A DNA stretch of 6,249 bases, from assembly GCA_947623775.1 (NCBI GenBank), contig CANQHL010000071.1, forward strand, positions 1 through 6,249, written 5' to 3'. This document shows positions 1 to 4,894 of the stretch, in pieces; the stretch's first letter is position 1, and the number at the start of each line of letters is the position of its first letter. The notes beneath the pieces are model-generated. The model made no database searches. It saw nothing but the letters and a program-made list of their open reading frames with translations, and was not told where the DNA came from. A program made the translations under genes and the position numbers. Source of the DNA: an uncultured Clostridia bacterium. Lineage in GTDB: Bacteria; Bacillota; Clostridia; Christensenellales; UBA1242.

Positions 1-23
1 GCTGCGATTTTCTTTTCTGCCAT
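1..23 (-). CDS. rplK: 50S ribosomal protein L11, N-terminal fragment (runs off window)
   Basis: Only the start codon and the next six complete codons are inside the window; they read MAEKKIA, a typical opening for bacterial L11. An AGGAGG ribosome binding site at 29-34 sits five bases ahead of the ATG. The call rests on this short peptide plus position: rplK directly follows nusG in most bacteria, and an L1-operator-like hairpin lies just upstream. L11 binds 23S rRNA in the GTPase-associated centre of the large subunit. The rest of the gene, presumably followed by rplA, lies beyond the left edge. Confidence 0.85.
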
Positions 24-37
24 TTTTTCCTCCTTTT

Positions 38-76
38 TTGTGGTGTATGAACGGTTGCAGTTCCGTTCTCCCACAA
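38..76 (-). promoter_or_regulatory. Candidate L1-binding leader hairpin in front of rplK
   Basis: On the minus strand TTGTGG (76-71) pairs with CCACAA (43-38), and inside it AACGG (67-63) pairs with CCGTT (54-50). The two helices are separated by an asymmetric internal loop with GAG on one side and CATACA on the other. The structure ends a few bases before the rplK ribosome binding site. Two helices around an asymmetric loop beginning GTGGGAG resemble the L1 site on 23S rRNA and the known L1 autoregulatory mRNA sites of L11-L1 operons. The pairing is seen directly; L1 binding and translational autoregulation are inferred. Confidence 0.6.
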
Positions 77-84
77 CATTTTGC

Positions 85-104
85 CAAATCTTCTTTAAGA
101 TTTG
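85..104 (-). repeat. Hairpin in the nusG-rplK intergenic region
   Basis: CAAATCTT and AAGATTTG form a perfect 8-bp stem around a 4-base loop, with one further possible wobble pair at the base. No T-run follows on the minus strand, so it is not a convincing intrinsic terminator. It lies just upstream of the L1-like hairpin and could be a second helix of the rplK leader or an RNA processing site. Confidence 0.4.
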
Positions 105-136
105 AGCATGATTTATGTTAAAGTATTTTCATACTA

Positions 137-784
137 TTAACCAATTTTATGAATTTGTGATAAGTCCACTTCAACAACTGTATCTCTGCCAAACATTTCA
201 ACAGTTACATTTGCCTTTCCAAGTTCTGGGTTGATTTCATTTATAACACCAATCATGCTGTTTAATGCACCATCAACAATCTCAACCTTATCACCGGCCT
301 GTAAATCCACTTCTATCTTTGGACGTTCAAGCCTTAATTTTACCACTTCTGCCTCTGTGAGAGCAAGTGGACGACCTTTTGGCCCTGCAAACCCAGTTAT
401 GCCTCTTGTTCTTATAACGTTATGCCATATATCATCACCATACTTCATCTTAACAAGAATGTAACATGGCATTGACTTTCTTTGAACAAGTTTTTTCTTG
501 CCGTTTTTCTCTTCAACAACCTCTTCCATAGGGATTATTATGTCAAAAATCCTATCTTGAAGATTGAATTTTTCAATAACTGTTTCAAGATTTTCTTTTG
601 CCACATTTTCATACCCAGAAAAAGTGTGAAGAACATACCATTGAGCTTCAAGCGAATCTACATATTCTTTATACGCTTTTTGATCTTCACTTAATTCTTG
701 ATTTTCATCGGCAACCTGATTTGCGTTTACGCTTTCTTCTTTTTTAATTGCCTCAGCCTCGTTTAATGTATCCTTTTCTTCCAT
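137..784 (-). CDS. nusG: Transcription elongation/termination factor NusG
   Basis: NusG binds RNA polymerase through its NGN domain and contacts Rho or the ribosome through its C-terminal KOW domain. The NGN domain starts near residue 46 (EAQWYVLHTFSGYE) and includes the characteristic GITGFAGPKGRPLALTEAEV stretch. The KOW domain runs from about residue 161 to the end, with MFGR at 197-200. The ATG at 784 is chosen because AAAGGAAG sits just upstream; reading further upstream gives a Cys-rich stretch that is only secE in another frame. The gene starts 11 bases after the secE stop, so the two are co-transcribed. At 215 residues it is longer than the usual 175-185 because of an acidic N-terminal extension of about 45 residues. 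Confidence 0.96.
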   Translation of the reverse strand: MEEKDTLNEAEAIKKEESVNANQVADENQELSEDQKAYKEYVDSLEAQWYVLHTFSGYENVAKENLETVIEKFNLQDRIFDIIIPMEEVVEEKNGKKKLVQRKSMPCYILVKMKYGDDIWHNVIRTRGITGFAGPKGRPLALTEAEVVKLRLERPKIEVDLQAGDKVEIVDGALNSMIGVINEINPELGKANVTVEMFGRDTVVEVDLSQIHKIG

Positions 785-795
785 CTTAACTTCCT

Positions 796-1131
796 TTATT
801 TCTTGGTTAGAAGGCTCATTAATTTGCCAAGCCCAAAATCCATTCCAAAAATTACCACAGCAAAAACAAGGACAACAACTAAAACAACACCTGTTTTCTT
901 GCAAACTTCACCGAAAGTTGGCCATGTGACTTTTTTTAATTCAGAAAGGGTTTCTTTTGCTTTTCTCTTCAATTTGCCCTTCTCTTTTGGCTTGTCTTTC
1001 TTAGACTTTTTTTGCTGTCCCTTTTGCTCTTTATTTTTTACGTCTTGTTTTTTAACATTTTTGGCTGCATTTTCTTCGACTTCGGCTTGGGGTTGAATAT
1101 TGCCAGAAGTATTTTTATTTTTCTTTGACAT
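796..1131 (-). CDS. secE: Preprotein translocase subunit SecE
   Basis: SecE clamps the SecY channel in the inner membrane and is essential for Sec export. The conserved core LSELKKVTWPTFGEV begins at residue 62, with the diagnostic TWP at 69-71, followed by one transmembrane helix at about 80-97. This single-helix form is usual outside gamma-proteobacteria. The ATG at 1131 is chosen because GGAGGA lies four bases upstream; the further upstream TTG at 1143 would put the ribosome binding site inside the gene. At 111 residues it is longer than the 60-75 common in Firmicutes because about 60 N-terminal residues form a hydrophilic tail, one third lysine. It lies between rpmG and nusG, as in many Firmicutes. 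Confidence 0.95.
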   Translation of the reverse strand: MSKKNKNTSGNIQPQAEVEENAAKNVKKQDVKNKEQKGQQKKSKKDKPKEKGKLKRKAKETLSELKKVTWPTFGEVCKKTGVVLVVVLVFAVVIFGMDFGLGKLMSLLTKK

Positions 1132-1143
1132 ATATCCTCCCAA

Positions 1144-1305
1144 TTATTTTGTCTCTTTATGAACCGTGCGTTTGCCACATCTTGAACAGAATTTTACAAT
1201 CTCAATTCTTTCAGGATTTGCTGCTGTATTTTTGCTTGTTGCATAATTTCTTTCTTGACATTCTGTACAAGCCAAAATGATATTTTTACGTTTTGGTAAA
1301 GCCAT
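1144..1305 (-). CDS. rpmG: 50S ribosomal protein L33, zinc-binding form
   Basis: A 53-residue protein beginning MALPKRKNIILACTEC and ending KFCSRCGKRTVHKETK. The two CxxC pairs (Cys13/Cys16 and Cys40/Cys43) form the zinc ribbon of the zinc-binding L33 paralogue, as opposed to the cysteine-free form that some bacteria make under zinc limitation. AGGAGA sits about eight bases ahead of the ATG. It is the first gene of the rpmG-secE-nusG unit, and its stop is 12 bases from the secE start, with the secE ribosome binding site in between. L33 sits near the E site of the large subunit. Confidence 0.95.
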   Translation of the reverse strand: MALPKRKNIILACTECQERNYATSKNTAANPERIEIVKFCSRCGKRTVHKETK

Positions 1306-1320
1306 TTCTTTTTCTCCTAC

Positions 1321-1352
1321 AAAAAAACTAACACCTCACACGAGATGTTAGT
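1321..1352 (-). terminator. Terminator-like hairpin overlapping the rpmG transcription start
   Basis: On the minus strand ACTAACATCTC (1352-1342) pairs with GAGGTGTTAGT (1337-1327) around a GTGT loop, giving an 11-bp stem with one G-U pair, followed directly by a run of T (seven, counting the last stem base). This is the standard shape of an intrinsic terminator. It lies only 16 bases before the rpmG start codon and immediately after the -10 box of the rpmG promoter. It may stop read-through from the HicB-like gene, act as an attenuator in the rpmG leader, or both. On the plus strand no comparable T-run follows. Confidence 0.7.
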
Positions 1353-1355
1353 CCT

Positions 1356-1384
1356 ATTTTAACATATAATTTTTTTATTGTCAA
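1356..1384 (-). promoter_or_regulatory. Sigma-A-type promoter for rpmG-secE-nusG
   Basis: TTGACA (1384-1379) is separated by exactly 17 bases from TAAAAT (1361-1356), with a TG at the extended -10 position. This is a near-consensus vegetative promoter, suited to a ribosomal protein unit. Counting from the -10 box, transcription should begin at about 1349, which is inside the first arm of the adjacent hairpin. Confidence 0.85.
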
Positions 1385-1405
1385 CTGTTTATTAAGAAAA
1401 AATTA

Positions 1406-1422
1406 TTAATATTTTATATTAA
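1406..1422 (-). terminator. Weak AT-only hairpin after the HicB-like gene
   Basis: TTAATAT and ATATTAA form a 7-bp stem around a 3-base loop, and on the minus strand it is followed by TAATTTTTTC. The stem has no G-C pair, so it would be weak on its own. Its position shortly after the stop codon at 1432 suggests a contribution to 3'-end formation. Confidence 0.3.
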
Positions 1423-1431
1423 AAGTCGAAA

Positions 1432-1707
1432 TTACTCATCTTTTGTTTTTACATCAGCGTCAATCAGCAACACTATGTCCTCTTTATCGCATGAGCGTTT
1501 CACAACCTCATAATCGGTTGGCAAATTGAAGTCAAGATCGTATTTGTTTATGTATGTGAAATATGCTTTCAGCATTTCTTTTGCGTAAATGTATGCCTCT
1601 TCAATAAGTTCCCCATCGGTAGTCAAGTCCAAGTCTGGGAATAATACTCTATATAATCCTTCTTCGTTATCTCTAATAAAAATTGCTGGGTAAATATAAC
1701 TCTTCAT
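1432..1707 (-). CDS. Solitary HicB-like (type II antitoxin family) protein
   Basis: A 91-residue protein with the HicB fold pattern: YPAIFIRDNEEGLYRVLFPDL (residues 6-26) matches the YPA-f-e-dG-y-v-FPDLpG core, followed by the ditdGe-leEA-..AKE-l..y helix region (residues 28-52) and a C-terminal strand. HicB proteins bind and neutralise the HicA RNase toxin, usually as a two-gene unit. No HicA reading frame is visible on either side, and no C-terminal DNA-binding domain is evident. GAGGAG sits five bases ahead of the ATG. It has its own promoter and stands alone between a pseudogene and the rpmG operon. Family membership is fairly secure; a toxin-antitoxin role here is not shown. Stand-alone HicB-like proteins are common in Firmicutes. 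Confidence 0.75.
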   Translation of the reverse strand: MKSYIYPAIFIRDNEEGLYRVLFPDLDLTTDGELIEEAYIYAKEMLKAYFTYINKYDLDFNLPTDYEVVKRSCDKEDIVLLIDADVKTKDE

Positions 1708-1724
1708 TGAAACTCCTCATGTAT

Positions 1725-1752
1725 ATTTTAGCATATATAAAAAATTTTTCAA
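1725..1752 (-). promoter_or_regulatory. Promoter for the HicB-like gene
   Basis: TTGAAA (1752-1747), a 16-base spacer and TAAAAT (1730-1725), with a TG one base ahead of the -10 box (extended -10). The predicted start is near 1718, so the leader would be only about 10 bases and the ribosome binding site at 1713-1718 lies almost at the 5' end. Confidence 0.6.
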
Positions 1753-1780
1753 AATAAAATCAATAGATTTTTTATTTTTT

Positions 1781-1801
1781 TGAATTGAAAAATTCAATTC
1801 A
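1781..1801. repeat. Perfect 9-bp inverted repeat upstream of the HicB-like promoter
   Basis: TGAATTGAA and TTCAATTCA flank a 3-base A loop. It lies about 30 bases upstream of the -35 box at 1747-1752. No T-run follows on either strand, so it is not an obvious terminator. It could be an operator for a dimeric regulator or just structure in AT-rich DNA. Confidence 0.35.
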
Positions 1802-1842
1802 TAATATTTTATGCAATATTTGAAAAATTTTACTTGGTTTTA

Positions 1843-1862
1843 AGAATATTCCTTAATATTCT
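1843..1862 (-). terminator. Hairpin at the end of the decayed hydrolase gene
   Basis: AGAATATT and AATATTCT form a perfect 8-bp stem around a 4-base loop, overlapping the stop codon of the hydrolase remnant by two bases. It is followed on the minus strand by TTAAAACC and not a T-run, so it would be a poor terminator. It may be the former 3' hairpin of that gene. Confidence 0.3.
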
Positions 1863-2210
1863 ATAAGAACTCCACTATCTCAGGAAAACTATCCCCATAT
1901 CCAGTTGCAGCAGTAAAATGTCCAGCTTTTTGAATTATCTTTTTGCCTCAACAGTTGAAGCAAAATTGTACAGCAAACTAAAATCATAAACATCTGTGAG
2001 CGAATAAAAACAAATCCTCTCTCTTGCATAATTTTTGAAATCCGCCAATTTGTCAACAAAAAATGTTTTGTTTATCTCCTCCCAATCGGGATGTGGGCTG
2101 TTTTTATTACACTCGTTGAAAGGAACACCCCCGATAAAGCAACTAAAAATCAAAGCATTCCTACAATTGCCATAAAGGTGAATAAAATTTGCAAATCTTC
2201 CACATATTAC
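1861..2210 (-). pseudogene. Remnant of an RBBP9/YdeN-type alpha/beta serine hydrolase
   Basis: From 2210 down to about 1940 one open frame encodes the second half of an RBBP9/YdeN-like hydrolase: a strand ALIFSCFIGGVPF, then FVDKLADFKNYARERICFYS, the acidic loop SLTDVYDF that would hold the catalytic Asp, and NFASTVEAK. This frame then stops at a TAA. The neighbouring frame, entered through the run of five A at 1944-1940, continues as KIIQKAGHFTAATGYGDSFP (AGHF carries the catalytic His) and ends at a TAG at 1863-1861. One extra A would restore a single frame. The N-terminal half with the GxSxG nucleophile is absent: upstream there is an in-frame stop and then a gene on the other strand. It is therefore both truncated and frameshifted, and no functional start is visible. 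Confidence 0.75.
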
Positions 2211-2229
2211 CTATAAAGTGAGGTGTTTT

Positions 2230-2658
2230 ATGTCGGATACAATAAATTTACTAAAAGAATGCGATGCAGGAATTAAAATGGGCATTGCAGCAATAGATGA
2301 TGTGATTGAACATGTGCAAAATGAAGAATTTAAAAGCAAACTTATCAATTACAAAAAAGATTACAACTATCTCCAAGACGAAATTCAAGGTTTGCTTAAT
2401 AAGTATGATAAAGAGGGAAAAGAACCCAACCCAATTGCAAAAGGTATGGCAAAAATGAAAACGGGAATTAAACTTACTTTTAATGAATCAGACAATACAA
2501 TTGCCGACCTAATGACTGAAGGTTGCAATATGGGAGTCAAATCACTAAACAAATATCTCAATGATTATAAAGAAGCCAATGATGAAGCAAAAACTTTGGC
2601 AAAAAAATTAATTCGCCTTATGGATAATCAAGAGTTTGATATAAGAAAATATCTTTAA
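2230..2658 (+). CDS. Small helical-bundle (ferritin-like/DUF2383-like) protein, function unknown
   Basis: A soluble, almost entirely helical protein of 142 residues without signal peptide or membrane segment. Helices are expected at about 4-30 (INLLKECDAGIKMGIAAIDD), 33-60, 67-95 and 98-135. The pattern of an N-terminal CDAGIKMG segment, a central GKEPNPIAKGMAKMK stretch and a late DLMTEGCNMGVKSLNKYL segment resembles small Clostridia proteins of the ferritin-like/DUF2383 type. The EXXH pairs of true di-iron ferritins are not evident, so metal binding is not claimed. The ATG at 2230 is preferred over the GTG at 2218 because GAGGTG at 2219-2224 is well placed before it. TTGCAA-17-TATAAA at 2189-2217 looks like a promoter but would leave a leader of only about six bases. 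It is the only plus-strand gene and converges on the LRR gene. Confidence 0.8.
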   Translation: MSDTINLLKECDAGIKMGIAAIDDVIEHVQNEEFKSKLINYKKDYNYLQDEIQGLLNKYDKEGKEPNPIAKGMAKMKTGIKLTFNESDNTIADLMTEGCNMGVKSLNKYLNDYKEANDEAKTLAKKLIRLMDNQEFDIRKYL

Positions 2659-2665
2659 AAATCAT

Positions 2666-2735
2666 TTTTTGTCAAAATCATTTAAATCACTTTTTTGATT
2701 AATCATTTAACTACTTTTTGTCAAAATTATTTAAA
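2666..2735. repeat. Pair of 21-bp near-identical direct repeats
   Basis: TTTTTGTCAAAATCATTTAAA at 2666-2686 recurs at 2715-2735 with one C-to-T change. The start-to-start distance is 49 bases. The stretch between contains further ATCATTTAA-like sequence, so it looks like a locally duplicated AT-rich tail after the plus-strand gene. No clear terminator stem is present. Confidence 0.5.
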
Positions 2736-2757
2736 ATTTACAAAATCATAAAATTGA

Positions 2758-2895
2758 ATAAAAACCTATCACAAACAATGATAAGTTTAAAGTACAAATA
2801 AAGTTATTAAGTTTCAAAAAACCTATCAATGCGAAACGAAACTCATAAGTTGTCACGCTTTTGAAATTCGCTTAAATGCAATGATAGGTTTTTAT
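2758..2895. repeat. 138-bp structured element with 14-bp inverted ends; likely bidirectional terminator
   Basis: The ends ATAAAAACCTATCA (2758-2771) and TGATAGGTTTTTAT (2882-2895) are perfect inverted repeats. An internal copy of the left end, AAAAACCTATCA at 2817-2828, could pair with the same right arm over 12 bp. A degenerate right-arm copy TGATAAGTTT (2779-2788) can pair with 2762-2771 with one mismatch. Inside the large hairpin GCGAA (2831-2835) can pair with TTCGC (2867-2871). The element lies between the 3' ends of two convergent genes, and T-runs occur outward on both strands (2889-2893 on plus; 2821-2816 on minus). A terminator role is therefore likely; a miniature mobile element is an alternative. 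Confidence 0.6.
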
Positions 2896-2906
2896 ATTAA
2901 ATCAAT

Positions 2907-4589
2907 TTAAAATTCCATTTCCCGTTCTGGTTCTCTGCCCATTCGTCGTAAAATTTTATCTGGGCAAATTTCAAGTTTTGGTGCATTGAAATTTTGTATT
3001 TCAACGTTTTCAATTAACGAGTATCTGCCCATTTGCCTCAATTCCGGTGCATTGAAATCCTTTATTTTTACATTACTTGCCAAGAAATACTCTTCTGCTG
3101 ATTTCAGTTTTGGCAAATCCAAATGATCAAAATAGCAATTTCCACGCATGAAACATGACCCGGCATATCGTAAACTTGGCAAAGCCAAAGAAGTCAGCGA
3201 CGTGTTGGCTACCAAAAAATGATCACCAACTCTTTTTAATTTCGGACAATATAATTCAGTCAACATATTGTTATCCCAAAGAAAATTAACTTTTGCCGAG
3301 ACCAAATTTGGAAGTGACAACTTTTTAAGATTTTTGCTAAGCCCTAAAAATTCATTCCCGACCCTTTCTAATTTTGGTAGATTGACCTCTTCGATATATT
3401 TATCCGCAGATATAAAGCTATCCCCAACACTTACAAGGTTTGGAAAAGATATTTTTTTGAGTTCACGCAACCCACCCGCTAAAAATCCGTTTCCAACCTT
3501 TGTTAATTTTGGTAAATCCACATTTTCAATTACTCTATTAAACTCCAAAAAGCCATCTCCAATTTCAGTAACGTTTGGATTTTTATAGCCAATGAGGGAA
3601 TTTTGTGCGTTTATTGTAATTTCAACATCTTCACCCGTCACCGGCGTGCAAACGATAACTGTATTGCCCTTTTCATCGGTTTTTGTTGTTATATCCTTTA
3701 TTTCGCCAATACTTTCTGTAAAACTATCACTTTCATTCGGATAGAGCATTATCTTTTTTGCCTGCTTATCAACAACATAGTTATCAACCAAAATGTACCT
3801 TGCTTTATCTAATTTATCTACCTTTCCATCATGTAAAATAACATTGTTTTCACAGTATTGAACACCATAAATTTCTTCATTGACTTTATAAAATCTCCCG
3901 TCACTTCCCATTTGATAACCATGGATATAAAAGCTGCGCTCACCCGTTTCAAGCAATTCTAATCCATATGTATCCAAAAAGGCTTGAGTAAGACCGGGAA
4001 TAATATTGTCAAGATTGTTGCCGAATGTGGCATCTGGTGCGGCAACCGTATGATTATATCTATTTTTTATCGACAATATACTTTTTCTGCCTCGTGAAAA
4101 CTGTATGCTTATCGCACTAGTTCCGTATTCATCTTGTCTTTGCCGCTCTATAAAGTTTTCTCTTTTTATTTCATCCACATTCTTTTTTATGGCAAACCAT
4201 ACACGGCAACTATCAAGTCGTCCACCCAAAAAAGTACAAAGTTCTTCACCTGGTGCCCAATATTTTTTGAAGGATTGAATATCCTCTTCAGTTGTACATT
4301 CAGGATAAAGAATATAACCTGCATCACTCATAAGTTCTTCAGGTGTTTTTGTGACATCACCCGAAGATATTGACCCTTTTAGTTCGGCACAACCATAAAC
4401 AAACTCTTGAAACTCATTTTTTATAGGTAAAATATCATTATATAAAGAGCGTGATGCACCAAAATGATCTGAAATTATTTTTGAAAGTAATCCCTCATGC
4501 TCTAAAAGAGTTGGAAAAAGTGTTCTGCACAGATGTGCAAAATTTTCTCCATAATGTCTTTTCAAATATTTTAAATCTTTATTCCCCAT
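2907..4589 (-). CDS. Large cytoplasmic leucine-rich-repeat protein, function unknown
   Basis: A 560-residue protein with no signal peptide or membrane segment. Residues 1-70 form a helical head (LKYLKRHYGENFAHLCRTLF) and 84-210 a mixed region with notable stretches GYILYPECTTEEDIQSFKKY (91-110), GGRLDSCRVWFAIKK (122-136) and RQDEYGTSAISIQF (151-164). A beta-rich linker follows (220-335). From about 337 to 547 come nine to ten BspA-like leucine-rich repeats of 22 residues with consensus LPkLxxVGdxFLxxNxxLxxLx; they become less regular toward the C terminus (APELRQMGRYSL). Such repeats form protein-binding solenoids. I recall similar architectures in uncultured gut Firmicutes but can assign no biochemical role. 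The ATG overlaps the previous gene's TGA by one base (TGATG), so translation is probably coupled. Confidence 0.85.
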   Translation of the reverse strand: MGNKDLKYLKRHYGENFAHLCRTLFPTLLEHEGLLSKIISDHFGASRSLYNDILPIKNEFQEFVYGCAELKGSISSGDVTKTPEELMSDAGYILYPECTTEEDIQSFKKYWAPGEELCTFLGGRLDSCRVWFAIKKNVDEIKRENFIERQRQDEYGTSAISIQFSRGRKSILSIKNRYNHTVAAPDATFGNNLDNIIPGLTQAFLDTYGLELLETGERSFYIHGYQMGSDGRFYKVNEEIYGVQYCENNVILHDGKVDKLDKARYILVDNYVVDKQAKKIMLYPNESDSFTESIGEIKDITTKTDEKGNTVIVCTPVTGEDVEITINAQNSLIGYKNPNVTEIGDGFLEFNRVIENVDLPKLTKVGNGFLAGGLRELKKISFPNLVSVGDSFISADKYIEEVNLPKLERVGNEFLGLSKNLKKLSLPNLVSAKVNFLWDNNMLTELYCPKLKRVGDHFLVANTSLTSLALPSLRYAGSCFMRGNCYFDHLDLPKLKSAEEYFLASNVKIKDFNAPELRQMGRYSLIENVEIQNFNAPKLEICPDKILRRMGREPEREMEF

Positions 4590-4876
4590 CAGCCGTAAAT
4601 CCGCCTCAATAAATAGTTTTTATCTTTTGTGTGAAGTCCTGCAATATCAGATTTTTTTACATCCGCTTTTTCTTTCTCTTCAAGCGGTTTGAAATATAAT
4701 GTGCGAACAAAATCAGGTGAAGATGTGTTTAAATATTCCTCGTTAACAATCAAAATATCACCTTCATCGGGTTGTGGCATATCATAAAAGCCCAAAATAA
4801 AAATCATTTGACTTTCACCTTTTTGAAGAACATATTGATTATATTTTTCTTTCTTGATGATTTTTAATTTTTCCAT
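4589..4876 (-). CDS. Small conserved-looking protein coupled to the LRR gene, function unknown
   Basis: A 95-residue protein with no recognised domain. It opens with a lysine-rich strand (MEKLKIIKKEKYNQYVL), followed by MIFILGFYDMPQPDEGDILIVNEEYL, where the GDILIV segment suggests a small beta-barrel-like core, and ends NYLLRRIYG. There is no signal peptide or membrane helix. A GGGGG ribosome binding site (4881-4885) lies four bases from the ATG, and a strong promoter sits directly upstream. The stop codon shares its last base with the start of the LRR gene, so the two proteins are made together and may interact. It is the first gene of this two-gene unit. I do not recognise it as any characterised family. 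Confidence 0.8.
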   Translation of the reverse strand: MEKLKIIKKEKYNQYVLQKGESQMIFILGFYDMPQPDEGDILIVNEEYLNTSSPDFVRTLYFKPLEEKEKADVKKSDIAGLHTKDKNYLLRRIYG

Positions 4877-4894
4877 TTAACCCCCGACTTTATT

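Noticed and set aside
113..144. Possible rplK promoter (TTGGTT-17-TTAACA) and AGTAT/ATACT hairpin at the end of nusG
   Set aside because: Both boxes are poor matches, and the 5-bp AT-rich stem lacks a T-run; neither rises above what AT-rich DNA gives by chance.
785..904. Upstream extension of nusG to a 255-residue protein with a Cys-rich start
   Set aside because: It overlaps secE in another frame; the Cys/Phe-rich peptide is a shadow of the SecE membrane helix, and the ATG at 784 has a proper ribosome binding site after the secE stop.
1132..1143. TTG start for secE at 1143
   Set aside because: The GGAGGA ribosome binding site would fall inside the coding sequence; it is ideally placed for the ATG at 1131.
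2666..2735. CRISPR-like repeat pair
   Set aside because: Only two AT-rich copies with an AT-rich spacer, no palindromic repeat and no cas genes.
2758..2895. Complete insertion sequence
   Set aside because: It is only 138 bp, with no coding capacity for a transposase; at most it is a non-autonomous element or a structured terminator.
3268..3588. 106-residue plus-strand reading frame inside the LRR gene
   Set aside because: It is antisense to repeated LRR codons and has no ribosome binding site; its repetitive look is inherited from the real gene.
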